A stretch of DNA of 64,000 nucleotides from UBA8106 sp964569695 (GTDB lineage: Bacteria > Acidobacteriota > Vicinamibacteria > Vicinamibacterales > UBA823). Position 1 is the first letter of the stretch; each line of letters begins with the position of its first letter. Positions 53,951 through 62,984 of this stretch are shown here, piece by piece. A model generated the notes under the pieces. That model was not told the origin of the DNA. It worked only from the letters and a program-made list of their open reading frames with translations, and did not search any database. The stretch is taken from assembly GCA_964569695.1 (NCBI GenBank), contig CAZMUA010000001.1, positions 1-64,000 of the forward strand, read 5' to 3'. Position numbers and translations under genes: made by a program.

Positions 53951-55480
53951 TTATGCCGCGCTGTTCTCTCGTGATGTCGCAAACTGTGCCACAAACTCCT
54001 TCAAGGCTGCGCCAAGGTCAGCTTTGATTTGATCATCTAGAGATTTCTTCTCACGGATGGCCGCAAGCACAGCCTGATAACGAGTTTCAAGGAATTGGTA
54101 CAGTTCACGCTCATAAGACTGGACGCTCTCTGCGGGAACGTCATCGAGGAACCCGTTCGTTCCAGCAAAAATCAATGCAATCTGTCGCTCGACAGCCAGT
54201 GGAACATACTGTGGTTGCTTGAGAATTTCCACGAGGCGTTCTCCGCGGTTGAGCTGAGCCTGTGTCGCCTTATCGAGCTCGCTGCCGAATTGGGCGAAGG
54301 CCGCTAATTCTCTGTATTGAGCCAAATCAAGCCGCAATGTTCCTGCAACCTGACGCATTGCTTTTACCTGAGCCGATCCTCCAACACGTGAAACTGAGTT
54401 GCCGACATTAATAGCCGGGCGCACACCTTGATGAAACAAATCCGATTCCAAAAAAATCTGACCGTCGGTTATAGAAATTACGTTGGTCGGAATATACGCA
54501 GAAAGATCTCCTGCCTGCGTCTCGATAATTGGCAAGGCTGTCAGCGAACCAGCACCCTTTTCTTGGTTCAGCTTCGCAGCACGTTCAAGCAACCTTGAAT
54601 GTAAATAAAAAACATCGCCAGGAAACGCTTCGCGCCCGGGTGGACGCCTAAGAAGCAATGAAATTTCACGATAGGCCTGCGCGTGCTTTGAAAGATCATC
54701 GTAGACGCAAAGCACATGCTGACCGTTATCTCGAAAATGTTCTCCCATTGAACAGGCCGAGTACGGACTAATAAATAAGAGTGGCGCAGGGTCGGAAGCG
54801 GCAGCTGCTACCACTATCGTGTACGCTAATGCGTTTTCTGCCTCAAGTGTTTTAACCACTTGAGCAATTGTCGATTGTTTTTGCCCAATAGCGTTATAGA
54901 TGCACACAACGCCCGTATCGCGCTGGTTGATAATTGCATCCACAGCAACTGCAGTCTTGCCGGTCTGGCGATCACCTATGATTAACTCGCGTTGACCTCG
55001 ACCAATCGGAATCATGGCATCAATAGCCTTTAGGCCCGTCTGTAAAGGCTCGCGAACGGGTTGCCTGTCGACGACACTCGGTGCGATTCGTTCGATAGGT
55101 AACTGGTGTTGGGTGGCGATTGGCCCCTTACCATCAATAGGTTGACCGAGCGCATTAACGACTCTTCCCAGCATTTCTTCGCCAACTGGCACCGACATAA
55201 TTTTCCCGGTGCGCTTAACCACATCGCCCTCGCGGATACTTGCATATTCGCCAAGCAAGACCGCTCCAACACTTGATTCCTCTAGGTTTAACGCGATACC
55301 AAAGATGCCATGCGGGAATTCCAGCATCTCACCAGCCATAGCCCGCTCAACGCCGTGAAGTCGCGCGATGCCATCGCCAAGAGCTACGACCGTGCCAACT
55401 TCAGACACATCGATGTCGACGGCATAACTACCAATTTGATCGCGGATAATCTTAGAGATTTCTTCAGCTTTAATGTCCAT
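53951..55480 (-). CDS. atpA: ATP synthase F1 alpha subunit
   Basis: 509 residues; non-catalytic nucleotide-binding subunit. The N-terminus IIRDQIGSYAVDIDVSEVGTV is usual, Walker A GDRQTGKTAVA, and the signature PAINVGNSVSRVGGSAQ is complete. Follows delta by 75 bp. Confidence 0.98.
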   Translation of the reverse strand: MDIKAEEISKIIRDQIGSYAVDIDVSEVGTVVALGDGIARLHGVERAMAGEMLEFPHGIFGIALNLEESSVGAVLLGEYASIREGDVVKRTGKIMSVPVGEEMLGRVVNALGQPIDGKGPIATQHQLPIERIAPSVVDRQPVREPLQTGLKAIDAMIPIGRGQRELIIGDRQTGKTAVAVDAIINQRDTGVVCIYNAIGQKQSTIAQVVKTLEAENALAYTIVVAAAASDPAPLLFISPYSACSMGEHFRDNGQHVLCVYDDLSKHAQAYREISLLLRRPPGREAFPGDVFYLHSRLLERAAKLNQEKGAGSLTALPIIETQAGDLSAYIPTNVISITDGQIFLESDLFHQGVRPAINVGNSVSRVGGSAQVKAMRQVAGTLRLDLAQYRELAAFAQFGSELDKATQAQLNRGERLVEILKQPQYVPLAVERQIALIFAGTNGFLDDVPAESVQSYERELYQFLETRYQAVLAAIREKKSLDDQIKADLGAALKEFVAQFATSRENSAA

Positions 55481-55555
55481 CCTTCTTATCCTCGTAATTC
55501 CATTAGTCCCTCAATCCGATGTATCCCGTAGAGGGAAAACCTAGCGCTTCCACTG

Positions 55556-56104
55556 CTAGAGGCTATTTTCAAACTGTTGTCTCATTCGTTCTAATTGCCG
55601 CACAATACTGCCGTCATAAATTGTGCTGCCGAGCTTAACGATTGCGCCTCCCACAATGCTCGGATCAACATGCGTTTCGAGCTCAACCTTGCAATTAGTC
55701 GCACCGCCCAATCGCTTAGCGAGGGCCTGATGTCGATCGCTGGGAAGCGGCAATGCCGTTGTCACCTTTGCTTGAAGAACGTGCATATGCTCGCGGACCC
55801 GCGCCTGATACGCTGTCACGATTTCTGGAAGCAGCAATAATCGATCTCTCGCGATCAATAATTCCAATAATCGGACAACGACTGGCGACACCTTTTTCAC
55901 CCTGTCACTAATAGCAGATAGAACTGCCTGTTTGCGTTCTACCGGCACCGCTGGGCTAGAAAGCACCTGCCTAAGTGAAGTTTGTGTTGTGATCAACTCA
56001 ACGAATCCCCCCAAGTCGACTTCAACGACCTGTGGGTCGGCTTCGTTAAGAGCAACATCAAACAACGCTTTAGCGTAACGGTTCGCAGCAGTCTGGTTTG
56101 TCAC
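55556..56104 (-). CDS. atpH: ATP synthase F1 delta subunit
   Basis: 182 residues. Links F1 to the b stalk. NRYAKALFDVALNEADPQV is the usual start and the C-terminal VDPSIVGGAIVKLGSTIYDGSIVRQLERM shows the delta/OSCP signature. Full length. Confidence 0.94.
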   Translation of the reverse strand: MTNQTAANRYAKALFDVALNEADPQVVEVDLGGFVELITTQTSLRQVLSSPAVPVERKQAVLSAISDRVKKVSPVVVRLLELLIARDRLLLLPEIVTAYQARVREHMHVLQAKVTTALPLPSDRHQALAKRLGGATNCKVELETHVDPSIVGGAIVKLGSTIYDGSIVRQLERMRQQFENSL

Positions 56105-56145
56105 TAATCTGTCTATTTCCTAAAACTTGTGTGGTTGAAAACAGT

Positions 56146-56832
56146 TCATTGGGGATTAATTTGGTTTAAGTATCTGTCGATTAGTCGTAATTGATCGGCG
56201 TCGGTCATCTGCTCCCTAATACGCCCAGCCGCCACGCCCACAACTAACTCGGACGCGTATTGCACAAGCTCGCGCTTCGCAACGCGAACCTGTAAGTCAA
56301 TCTCCCGTCGTTTTTGCTCGACCAATCGATCGCGCTCCGTTTCGGTGCTTTCACGCAGACGCTGCGCTTCGACTTCGATTTCTTTCTTGCCTTGAGAACG
56401 CATTGATTCGAGTTCTGCAGGAAACGCTTGGGCCCTTTCTTCAATATCTTTTAGTTGTTGTCTAGCGACCGCATTCGTTTTCTTCGCGTCAGCAAGATCG
56501 TTTCGTACTTCGGAGCCTCTGTTACGCACGTAGGCGCCAATCGGACTTCGCAGGAAGAAAAACAATGTACCAACCAAGATGGAGAAATTAAACAGACGAG
56601 CATAAGCGTCTGTCGAGGAGCCGTGTTCCTCCTGGCTGTGGGATGTCGCTTCGGGTTCGTGATTATCTGTTTGAACAGTCTCGGCTAGAACAGCTGTTGG
56701 GTCAGCGGCGAGCAACCGTTCGGCTTCGAACACAGGCGCGACACTTACCAACGCCTGTAAGGCGCTTCCAATAAAAAACAATACTAGGGCAAGCCCCACG
56801 CACCGGTGGCATTGATGGACAAGCTTCCTCAT
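56146..56832 (-). CDS. atpF: ATP synthase Fo b subunit with signal-like N-terminal extension
   Basis: 228 residues from the ATG at 56832, the first good start after the upstream b' gene; longer forms would overlap b'. An extra N-terminal hydrophobic segment (VGLALVLFFIGSALQALVSV) and acidic linker (DNHEPEATSHSQEEHGSS) precede the normal b-subunit membrane helix (LFNFSILVGTLFFFLRSPIGAYV) and long charged coiled coil. This extension looks like a cleavable signal or extra helix. The stator pairs it with b'. Confidence 0.88.
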   Translation of the reverse strand: MRKLVHQCHRCVGLALVLFFIGSALQALVSVAPVFEAERLLAADPTAVLAETVQTDNHEPEATSHSQEEHGSSTDAYARLFNFSILVGTLFFFLRSPIGAYVRNRGSEVRNDLADAKKTNAVARQQLKDIEERAQAFPAELESMRSQGKKEIEVEAQRLRESTETERDRLVEQKRREIDLQVRVAKRELVQYASELVVGVAAGRIREQMTDADQLRLIDRYLNQINPQ

Positions 56833-56902
56833 GAAGCCACGGACGAACGAAAGCCAAATAAGTATCAACGGTCTCCTGAGCTTGCGCCTCGCGCGCTTGC
56901 CA

Positions 56903-57334
56903 TCAGTTTGACAATATCTTGCGATCCAGCATTTGTTCCGCAACAGCAATGCCGAGCGCTTGAGCATCATGCTCAAGTTGCGCTCGTGCGTCTTCGGTTT
57001 GTGCGCTTAGCCTCGTCGACGCCTCTTTAAACGCAGCGTCTGCTTCCATTCTGGCCTTTTGCAAAGTGTCTTCTCGATGAACCAACAAGTCTTGCCTCAT
57101 CTTGTCCATCTGTTTGAAAATATCAGCACGAGCCTCGGCTCTTTTTTCTTCAAACTCCCTCGCTGCAGCAGCAGCTCGCTGGGTTGCCGATTCAGCCAGT
57201 TCTCGGGCCGAAGCAATGGCCTGCTCGCGTTCTTGCATGACCCGCGTCAGTGGTTTGATGAGTGTGCGATCAAGCGTCCAAGCCAAAACCAATACAAGGG
57301 CAATCACCCAGAAGAGCGATAGGTCCGGTATCAC
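56903..57334 (-). CDS. atpF': ATP synthase Fo b' subunit
   Basis: 143 residues. One N-terminal membrane helix (LSLFWVIALVLVLAWTLDR) followed by a continuous coiled coil (REQAIASARELAESATQRAAAAAREFEEKRAEA). Shape and position before b indicate the second peripheral-stalk subunit. First gene of the F1 operon; a and c subunit genes are absent here. The gap to selD (57335-57511) should contain the operon promoter, but no strong match was found. Confidence 0.88.
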   Translation of the reverse strand: MIPDLSLFWVIALVLVLAWTLDRTLIKPLTRVMQEREQAIASARELAESATQRAAAAAREFEEKRAEARADIFKQMDKMRQDLLVHREDTLQKARMEADAAFKEASTRLSAQTEDARAQLEHDAQALGIAVAEQMLDRKILSN

Positions 57335-57511
57335 AATGTTTCTCCGCTTGGCATCAGGTTACGTTCGAAATAAGGACCGTACAAATTCGTGATTTTAGCA
57401 TCTGCTAGGCGCAACGGCAAGGCTTTGAGTGTTCATCTTTTCGTGTTTTTCCTTACGAACCTACACTTAATTGCGAATCAGTCTTGCTTAAGGTTTGGAA
57501 ACGGCCGTCGA

Positions 57512-58555
57512 TTAACTAATGGAAACGAGCGCGCCACTCTGAGAAGCTACTTCGCCGATCTTAGTTGCGCTAACACCAGCATTTTTTAATTTCTGGGTTA
57601 GTTCTGAACTCTGGTCATGATTGACTGCCACCAGTAACCCGCCTGAGGTCTGAGGATCATAAAGCAAAGCAAGCAAATCCTCCTCGATGCGGTCGTCAAC
57701 CGTAGAACTAAAATGATCCTGATTCGCACTCCCTCCCGCCGTTCGGTTCCGTTCCACTAGTCCTCTGACACCCTCGATTAATGGAACCGCGGCGCTGTCG
57801 ATATGTATCGTTACGTTGCTTGCGGCGGCCATTTCACTAGCGTGACCAATGAGGCCAAAACCGGTTACGTCCGTGCAGGCATGCACATCGGTCGTCGAGC
57901 ATGCTCGTAAGGTTTCGGCTGCAAGTCGGTTGAGTGTGGTCATTAATTCAGTTGTCGAGGCAATTACACTTTCAGGCGCTCGTCCATACTTGATAGCTGT
58001 TGCCACAATACCGGTGCCAATTGGTTTGGTTAGCAGCAAGTTGTCACCGGGCTGAGCCTTGGTATTTGTTAGAACCCGCTCGACGTCAATCGAACCGGTA
58101 ATGGAGTACCCGAATTTAATCTCAGGGTCCTGCACAGTGTGCCCACCAAGAAGCGCTACGTTCGCTTCGCGCAACTTCGTCAGGCCACCTTCAAAAATTG
58201 CCTGTTGGACCTCAGAATCCAGACCTTTCTTGGGAAATCCCGCAATGGTTAAGGCTGTGAGTGGCTGACCGCCCATCGCATATACGTCGCTGAGCGCGTT
58301 CGCTGCCGCGATCTGACCGTAGAGGAGCGGATCATCAACAATGGGTGTAATGAAATCAACCGTCTGAACCAGCGCGGATTTGTCGTCCCACCGATACACA
58401 CCTGCATCGTCCGAGGTTCTGAAGTCCACTAGAACTCGGTCATTGTCGGGTATTTGCAGGCCGCTCAACACGTGAGCGAGCTCGCTCGCAGCGAGCTTAC
58501 TCGCTCAACCGGCGCAGGATGCGAACTCGGTCAACCGCTTCTTGCCGAATCTCAT
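57512..58555 (-). CDS. selD: Selenide, water dikinase (selenophosphate synthetase), Sec17-containing
   Basis: 347 residues when the in-frame UGA at 58505-58507 is read as selenocysteine. Makes selenophosphate from selenide and ATP, the selenium donor for Sec-tRNA. The true start is the ATG at 58555, with AGGAGG nine bases upstream and 37 bp after parB. The N-terminus MRFGKKRLTEFASCAGU then ASKLAASELAHVL fits the SelD catalytic loop, and UGA falls at residue 17 with Lys20, the same numbering as catalytic Cys17 and Lys20 in E. coli. Other motifs: DFITPIVDDPLLYGQIAAAN, ALSDVYAMGG, LLGGHTVQDPEIKFG. A plain reading would start only at a GTG (58471) and lack the catalytic loop. Confidence 0.93.
58473..58507 (-). 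promoter_or_regulatory. Putative bacterial SECIS element in selD
   Basis: The UGA itself opens an 8-bp stem, TGAGCGAG (58507-58500) with CTCGCTCA (58480-58473). After a 4-nt bulge TAAG an inner 6-bp stem CTCGCT/AGCGAG encloses the loop GCG (58489-58487), 16 nt after the UGA. Every base outside bulge and loop pairs perfectly. Confidence 0.7.
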
Positions 58556-58592
58556 CTTGTATCGCCTCCTCTACTTCGTGAAAATTCCGATT

Positions 58593-59444
58593 TCACTGAT
58601 TCGTCAACTTTTCGTAAAGACGCTGCAGTTCGTTCTCTGACGTGAAGTCAATCTCAATCCTCCCGGCCTTTTTCTTTTTTACGATTCGCACTCGAGTGCC
58701 TAGAACAAATCGAAGCCGTTCTTCCGCTGCGCGTACGTGCACGTCCTGGGTGGGAGGTGTTTCGGGCGTCGGCTCTTCAGCTCTACTAAGTTTCCGGATT
58801 AGAACTTCGACCTCGCGAACCGATAGACCGCGTGCCACGACTTCACGTGCGGCTTGTCGTTGTGTTTTCTCATCATGCAAGCCCAACAGCGCACGTGCGT
58901 GTCCCACACTTAAAAGACCCGCGGCTAAATCAGCCTTAAGATCGTCGGGAAGTCGCAGGAGTCGCAATGCGTTTGCGATGGTCGACCGATCTTTACCCAC
59001 CGCTACCGCCACCTCTTCCTGGCTAAGTTTCAATTCGTCAATTAGGCGACGGTAGGCGGATGCTTCCTCAACTGGATTCAGGTTTTCGCGTTGAATGTTT
59101 TCGATCAGCGCTAACTGTAAGAGCTTGTCATCCTCGACGTTACGAATAACCACGGGCACACGCAATAACCCAGCGCGCTGGGCGGCTCGCCATCGGCGCT
59201 CTCCCGCGACAATTTCAAAACCGCTGTCGGTTTTCCGAACAACGATCGGCTGAATTACGCCGTGTACTCGGATTGACTGAGTCAATTCATCAAGGTTTGC
59301 GGCCTCGACTTCCATTCTTGGCTGATGCCGATTTGGTGTTAATTGGTCAATGTCTACTTCATTATTCGTAACAGTCGTCGTCGGTTCTGTCTCGGGAATC
59401 AGCGCACTTAATCCTCTCCCGAGCGCGAAACGCTTGTCAGCCAT
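58593..59444 (-). CDS. parB: Chromosome-partitioning protein ParB
   Basis: 283 residues from the ATG at 59444 with GGAGG six bases upstream; the ATG at 59450 overlaps that box. N-terminal KRFALGRGLSALI (ParA-stimulating region), CTP-binding ParB/Srx motif AGERRWRAAQRAGL, HTH (LSQEEVAVAVGKDRSTIANALRLL) that reads parS, and a C-terminal dimerisation domain. The gene overlaps the end of parA. Its site parS is 880 bp away. Confidence 0.95.
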   Translation of the reverse strand: MADKRFALGRGLSALIPETEPTTTVTNNEVDIDQLTPNRHQPRMEVEAANLDELTQSIRVHGVIQPIVVRKTDSGFEIVAGERRWRAAQRAGLLRVPVVIRNVEDDKLLQLALIENIQRENLNPVEEASAYRRLIDELKLSQEEVAVAVGKDRSTIANALRLLRLPDDLKADLAAGLLSVGHARALLGLHDEKTQRQAAREVVARGLSVREVEVLIRKLSRAEEPTPETPPTQDVHVRAAEERLRFVLGTRVRIVKKKKAGRIEIDFTSENELQRLYEKLTNQ

Positions 59445-60255
59445 GGTCATCCTCCGTTTTATTAACTTGTAACTCGCGCGAGAGTATTTCCTTCGCTACA
59501 GATAGGTACGCTAGGGCGCCGCGGGAGTTTTTATCGTACAAAATAGCCGGGATGCCATGACTTGGCGCTTCCCCCAGTTTGATATTTCTAGGAATGACAG
59601 TTTCGAAGACTTTCTCTTTAAAAAATTCTCGAACCTCTCGCGCAACTTGTTGTCCAAGATTGGTGCGTTCATCGTGCATTGTGAGCAAGACGCCCTCAAT
59701 CTCCAACTGTGGGTTAAGGGACGCCCGCACCCTACGCACAGTCGCAACCAGGTCGGCTAGACCTTCAAGTGCGAAGTACTCACTATGCAACGGGATAATT
59801 ACCGTGTCGGCCGCGACAAGACCGTTCAATGTTAACAATCCGAGTGAGGGTGGCGTGTCAATAAAGATGTAGTCGTAACTATCTCGAAGTTGCCGGACAA
59901 GTGTTCGTAGGCGCGTTTCACGGGCTATCATCGACACCATTTCCAGTTCCGCACCAGTTAGATTCCTATCTGCCATAACGAGACTTAATCCCTTTACCTC
60001 CGTACCAACAACAAACTGCCCGAATTCAAGCGCAGACTCAGCGGTAAGCGCCTCGTACACTGTCCGACCTTGCGAAGCTTGGCCTTTCCGGCCAAGTCCA
60101 CTCGTTAGATTGCCTTGAGGATCAAGATCGATCACCAAGACTCGTCGGTCGTCTAGCGCAAGCGCGGTAGCAAGGTTGAGCGTGGTGGTCGTTTTGCCAA
60201 CACCACCTTTCTGGTTGGCTACGGCAATGATGCGAGGCGGGCCTTGTGTCACCAT
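59437..60255 (-). CDS. parA: Chromosome-partitioning ATPase ParA (Soj)
   Basis: 272 residues. Deviant Walker A ANQKGGVGKTTTTLNLA at the N-terminus, YIFIDTPPSLGLLTLNGL (Walker B) and a C-terminal membrane-neutral region. Drives origin segregation with ParB. Its stop overlaps the parB start. Upstream gap (60256-60393) contains parS. Confidence 0.96.
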   Translation of the reverse strand: MVTQGPPRIIAVANQKGGVGKTTTTLNLATALALDDRRVLVIDLDPQGNLTSGLGRKGQASQGRTVYEALTAESALEFGQFVVGTEVKGLSLVMADRNLTGAELEMVSMIARETRLRTLVRQLRDSYDYIFIDTPPSLGLLTLNGLVAADTVIIPLHSEYFALEGLADLVATVRRVRASLNPQLEIEGVLLTMHDERTNLGQQVAREVREFFKEKVFETVIPRNIKLGEAPSHGIPAILYDKNSRGALAYLSVAKEILSRELQVNKTEDDHG

Positions 60256-60323
60256 AAAATTAGGTCAAACAACATAAAACATATTCTACTGTCAAGATAC
60301 ACGTCATTCTGGTCGCAGTCAAG

Positions 60324-60339
60324 TGTTTCACGTGAAACT
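60324..60339. other. parS site
   Basis: TGTTTCACGTGAAACT differs from the bacterial parS consensus (TGTTTCACGTGAAACA) only at its last base. It lies between rsmG and parA, where ParB would nucleate and spread. Supports an origin-proximal position. Confidence 0.9.
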
Positions 60340-60393
60340 TATTCAAACCATTTGATTATTCTTGCATATGGCGCGCGGTTACTCTTTCGTTTC

Positions 60394-61053
60394 TCACCTT
60401 ATTTCTAAGGGATCCTTTCTAATTACCACGAGGTGGCTCTTTAACGACTCAACCAATGGAAATGTGGCTTCTTGTGAAAAGGGTTGCCCTAGCATTTTGC
60501 GAACCCCTGAAAACTCTTTACTGGCAAAAAGGAAAATCTTCCCACCAGGTCGAATAAAATTCCCAAGGTGTTTTAAAACAGCTGGGCTAAGCTTGAGCGA
60601 TCTAATTGTCAGCAGGCAGGCTGAATCTTGGGTCGCCTGCCGCGGCAACAGCTCTTCGTAACGACAATTCTCAACGCGAGCGTTGGAAAGGGAAAGCTCA
60701 CGAATGGCTTCACTCAGAAAGGCGGCCTTTCGAGATCGTGATTCAACCATACACATTTTCATATTCGGGTGTACAAGATTTATAGGAATTGCTGGTGAGC
60801 CTGAACCTGAACCTATATCGATAAAGGATCGGGTATCATTTCCAATCTGATTTGCAGCAATCAATGGTTCGACTATCAATCTATCTATGGCTTTGTCTTC
60901 GTTTGCAAGCGAAGTCAGATTGATACGCTTGTTCCAGTGATGCAGGAGGTTTAAGTATTTCTTGAGCTTGTTAGCTAAGTCAGGATGCAGCTCAATTTGA
61001 GATCGATCTGCTCGCTCTAGGAGCTTTGCATGCAATTCAATCGGGTCAGGCAT
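60394..61053 (-). CDS. rsmG: 16S rRNA (guanine-N7) methyltransferase
   Basis: 219 residues from the ATG at 61053, the first after mnmG ends; a longer frame to 61122 overlaps mnmG. Methylates G527 of 16S rRNA. SAM-binding motif FIDIGSGSGSPAIPINL, with RINLTSLAN-like start and MVESRSRKAAFL. Family-typical length. 14 bp after mnmG. Confidence 0.94.
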   Translation of the reverse strand: MPDPIELHAKLLERADRSQIELHPDLANKLKKYLNLLHHWNKRINLTSLANEDKAIDRLIVEPLIAANQIGNDTRSFIDIGSGSGSPAIPINLVHPNMKMCMVESRSRKAAFLSEAIRELSLSNARVENCRYEELLPRQATQDSACLLTIRSLKLSPAVLKHLGNFIRPGGKIFLFASKEFSGVRKMLGQPFSQEATFPLVESLKSHLVVIRKDPLEIR

Positions 61054-61067
61054 CGCGAATTGCGATT

Positions 61068-62933
61068 TTAGATTACCTGAGCCTTGGTGTCCATTTTTCG
61101 ATCGTAATATCGACCGCTGCAAACAAATGCCAAGATTATGGAGACTGCTGCTGGCGTTACGCCTGGGATCCTTGATGCCTGACCAAGCGTTTCTGGTCTC
61201 ACTCGCGTCAAACGTTCAACAACTTCAAGTGAAAGCCCAGGCAGTGAGGCAAAATCAACATTCTCTGGAATGCGTTGCTCTTCGTTACGCTTTGATTTTT
61301 CCACCTGCTGAGTTTGTCTTTTTAAATAACCTTCGTACTTAAATTCAGTCTCAACACTTATCAGGTCTATATGTTTCGCTTTTTCTTCGATAGCTAGGCT
61401 TATCTGGCCATCTCGCACAAACTGAGCCACGTGAATTGATGGCTGTTTAAGTGCCCTCGAAGCCCTTACGCGCCTTCCTCCTGTGAGAGTTACCGTTGTT
61501 TTCTTCAGAACTTGTAAATTCTTTTCGTAACGCTGCTGACGTGCTTTAAAAGTTGACCAGCGGGTCTTGCTAACCAACCCGATCTCCCGACCGCGCGAGG
61601 TGAGACGCAAGTCTGCGTTATCGATACGCATGAGTAGTCGGTGCTCGGCACGTGAAGTAAACATTCGGTACGGCTCTAAGCATCCCGTCGTTGTTAAGTC
61701 GTCGATCATTACACCGATGTACGCTTCGCTACGACTTAAGACGAACGGTGGTTGGGAGGCAACCTTCAGGGCAGCGTTAATTCCAGCAAGAAGACCCTGG
61801 CCCGCGGCTTCTTCGTAGCCTGATGTGCCATTAACCTGTCCCGCGAAATATAAACCACTAACGCGTTGACTCTCCAACGTCTGCCGCAGCTCGGTCGGTT
61901 GAATAAAGTCGTACTCAACCGCGTACCCAGGACGGATGATTTCCGCTCGTTCAAGTCCTGGCATACTGTGAACGATCTCGGCCTGGACTTCACGTGGCAA
62001 GCTCATTGAAAATCCGTTTACGTACACTTCGTCTACATCGATTCCCTCTGGCTCTAGAAAAATCTGATGTCGTTCTTTCTTTGGAAAACGTACGATTTTA
62101 TCTTCCAAAGAAGGACAATAGCGTGGGCCGATTCCTTGAATTTGGCCGTTAAATAGTGGGGATTTATTGAGATTTTGCCTTACTAATGAGTGAACTCGTT
62201 CGTTCGTGTGGGCAAGGTAACAATCAATCTGATTGCCTTTTAAGCTATTGGTCATAAATGAAAAAGGCACTGGATCTTGATCACCGCGTTCGATCGAAAG
62301 CTGAGTGAAGTCGATACTGGATCGGTGAACTCGTGGAGGCGTACCGGTTTTAAGTCGTCCCCACCGAAAGTTGAGCGCCTTTAGAGATTCAGCCAGTGCG
62401 CGCGCTGGTGGCTCTCCGACGCGCCCTGCGGCGTGTTGCTCGGGACCTATGTGGATTACTCCATTTAGGAACGTGCCCGTTGTTACAACGAGCGCCTTGC
62501 AATAGTAGCAAGCACCGGTAGACAAACTGACGCCGTTGATTTTGCTGTCCTTCACAAGAATCGAGTCGACTCGTCCCCTAATCCAACTAATTCCTTTTTC
62601 GCGTTTCAGTGCATCTCTAACCCAGTTTGAATACCTGTGTTTGTCAGCCTGTGCACGAGGAGACCAGACAGCTGGCCCACGACTTCTATTAAGCAACTTA
62701 AATTGGATTCCCGTCGCGTCAATCGCTTCGCCCATGAGTCCGCCCAAAGCATCGATTTCCCTCACTAGATGCCCCTTGGCGGTTCCGCCAATCGCCGGGT
62801 TACAAGGCATATGCGCCACGCTACTTTCATCGAGCACACAGAGCCCAACAGTCTGGCCCATGCGGGCCGCCGCACGGGCGGCTTCGCATCCAGCGTGTCC
62901 TGCACCAATGACGATAATGTCAAAGTCGGTCAT
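61068..62933 (-). CDS. mnmG: tRNA uridine-5-carboxymethylaminomethyl modification enzyme MnmG
   Basis: 621 residues from the ATG at 62933. With MnmE it builds the cmnm5 group on wobble U34 of some tRNAs. FAD motif IIVIGAGHAGCEAARAAARMG, GPRYCPSLEDKIVRFP, PTELRQTLESQRVSGLYFAGQ and the C-terminal helical LPGLSLEVVERLTRVRPETLGQA are all normal. 51 bp after mnmE. Confidence 0.96.
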   Translation of the reverse strand: MTDFDIIVIGAGHAGCEAARAAARMGQTVGLCVLDESSVAHMPCNPAIGGTAKGHLVREIDALGGLMGEAIDATGIQFKLLNRSRGPAVWSPRAQADKHRYSNWVRDALKREKGISWIRGRVDSILVKDSKINGVSLSTGACYYCKALVVTTGTFLNGVIHIGPEQHAAGRVGEPPARALAESLKALNFRWGRLKTGTPPRVHRSSIDFTQLSIERGDQDPVPFSFMTNSLKGNQIDCYLAHTNERVHSLVRQNLNKSPLFNGQIQGIGPRYCPSLEDKIVRFPKKERHQIFLEPEGIDVDEVYVNGFSMSLPREVQAEIVHSMPGLERAEIIRPGYAVEYDFIQPTELRQTLESQRVSGLYFAGQVNGTSGYEEAAGQGLLAGINAALKVASQPPFVLSRSEAYIGVMIDDLTTTGCLEPYRMFTSRAEHRLLMRIDNADLRLTSRGREIGLVSKTRWSTFKARQQRYEKNLQVLKKTTVTLTGGRRVRASRALKQPSIHVAQFVRDGQISLAIEEKAKHIDLISVETEFKYEGYLKRQTQQVEKSKRNEEQRIPENVDFASLPGLSLEVVERLTRVRPETLGQASRIPGVTPAAVSIILAFVCSGRYYDRKMDTKAQVI

Positions 62934-62984
62934 AGGTATATACACTCAAATTGGTGCCCCAGTGTAACGCCTATTGTACTGAGG

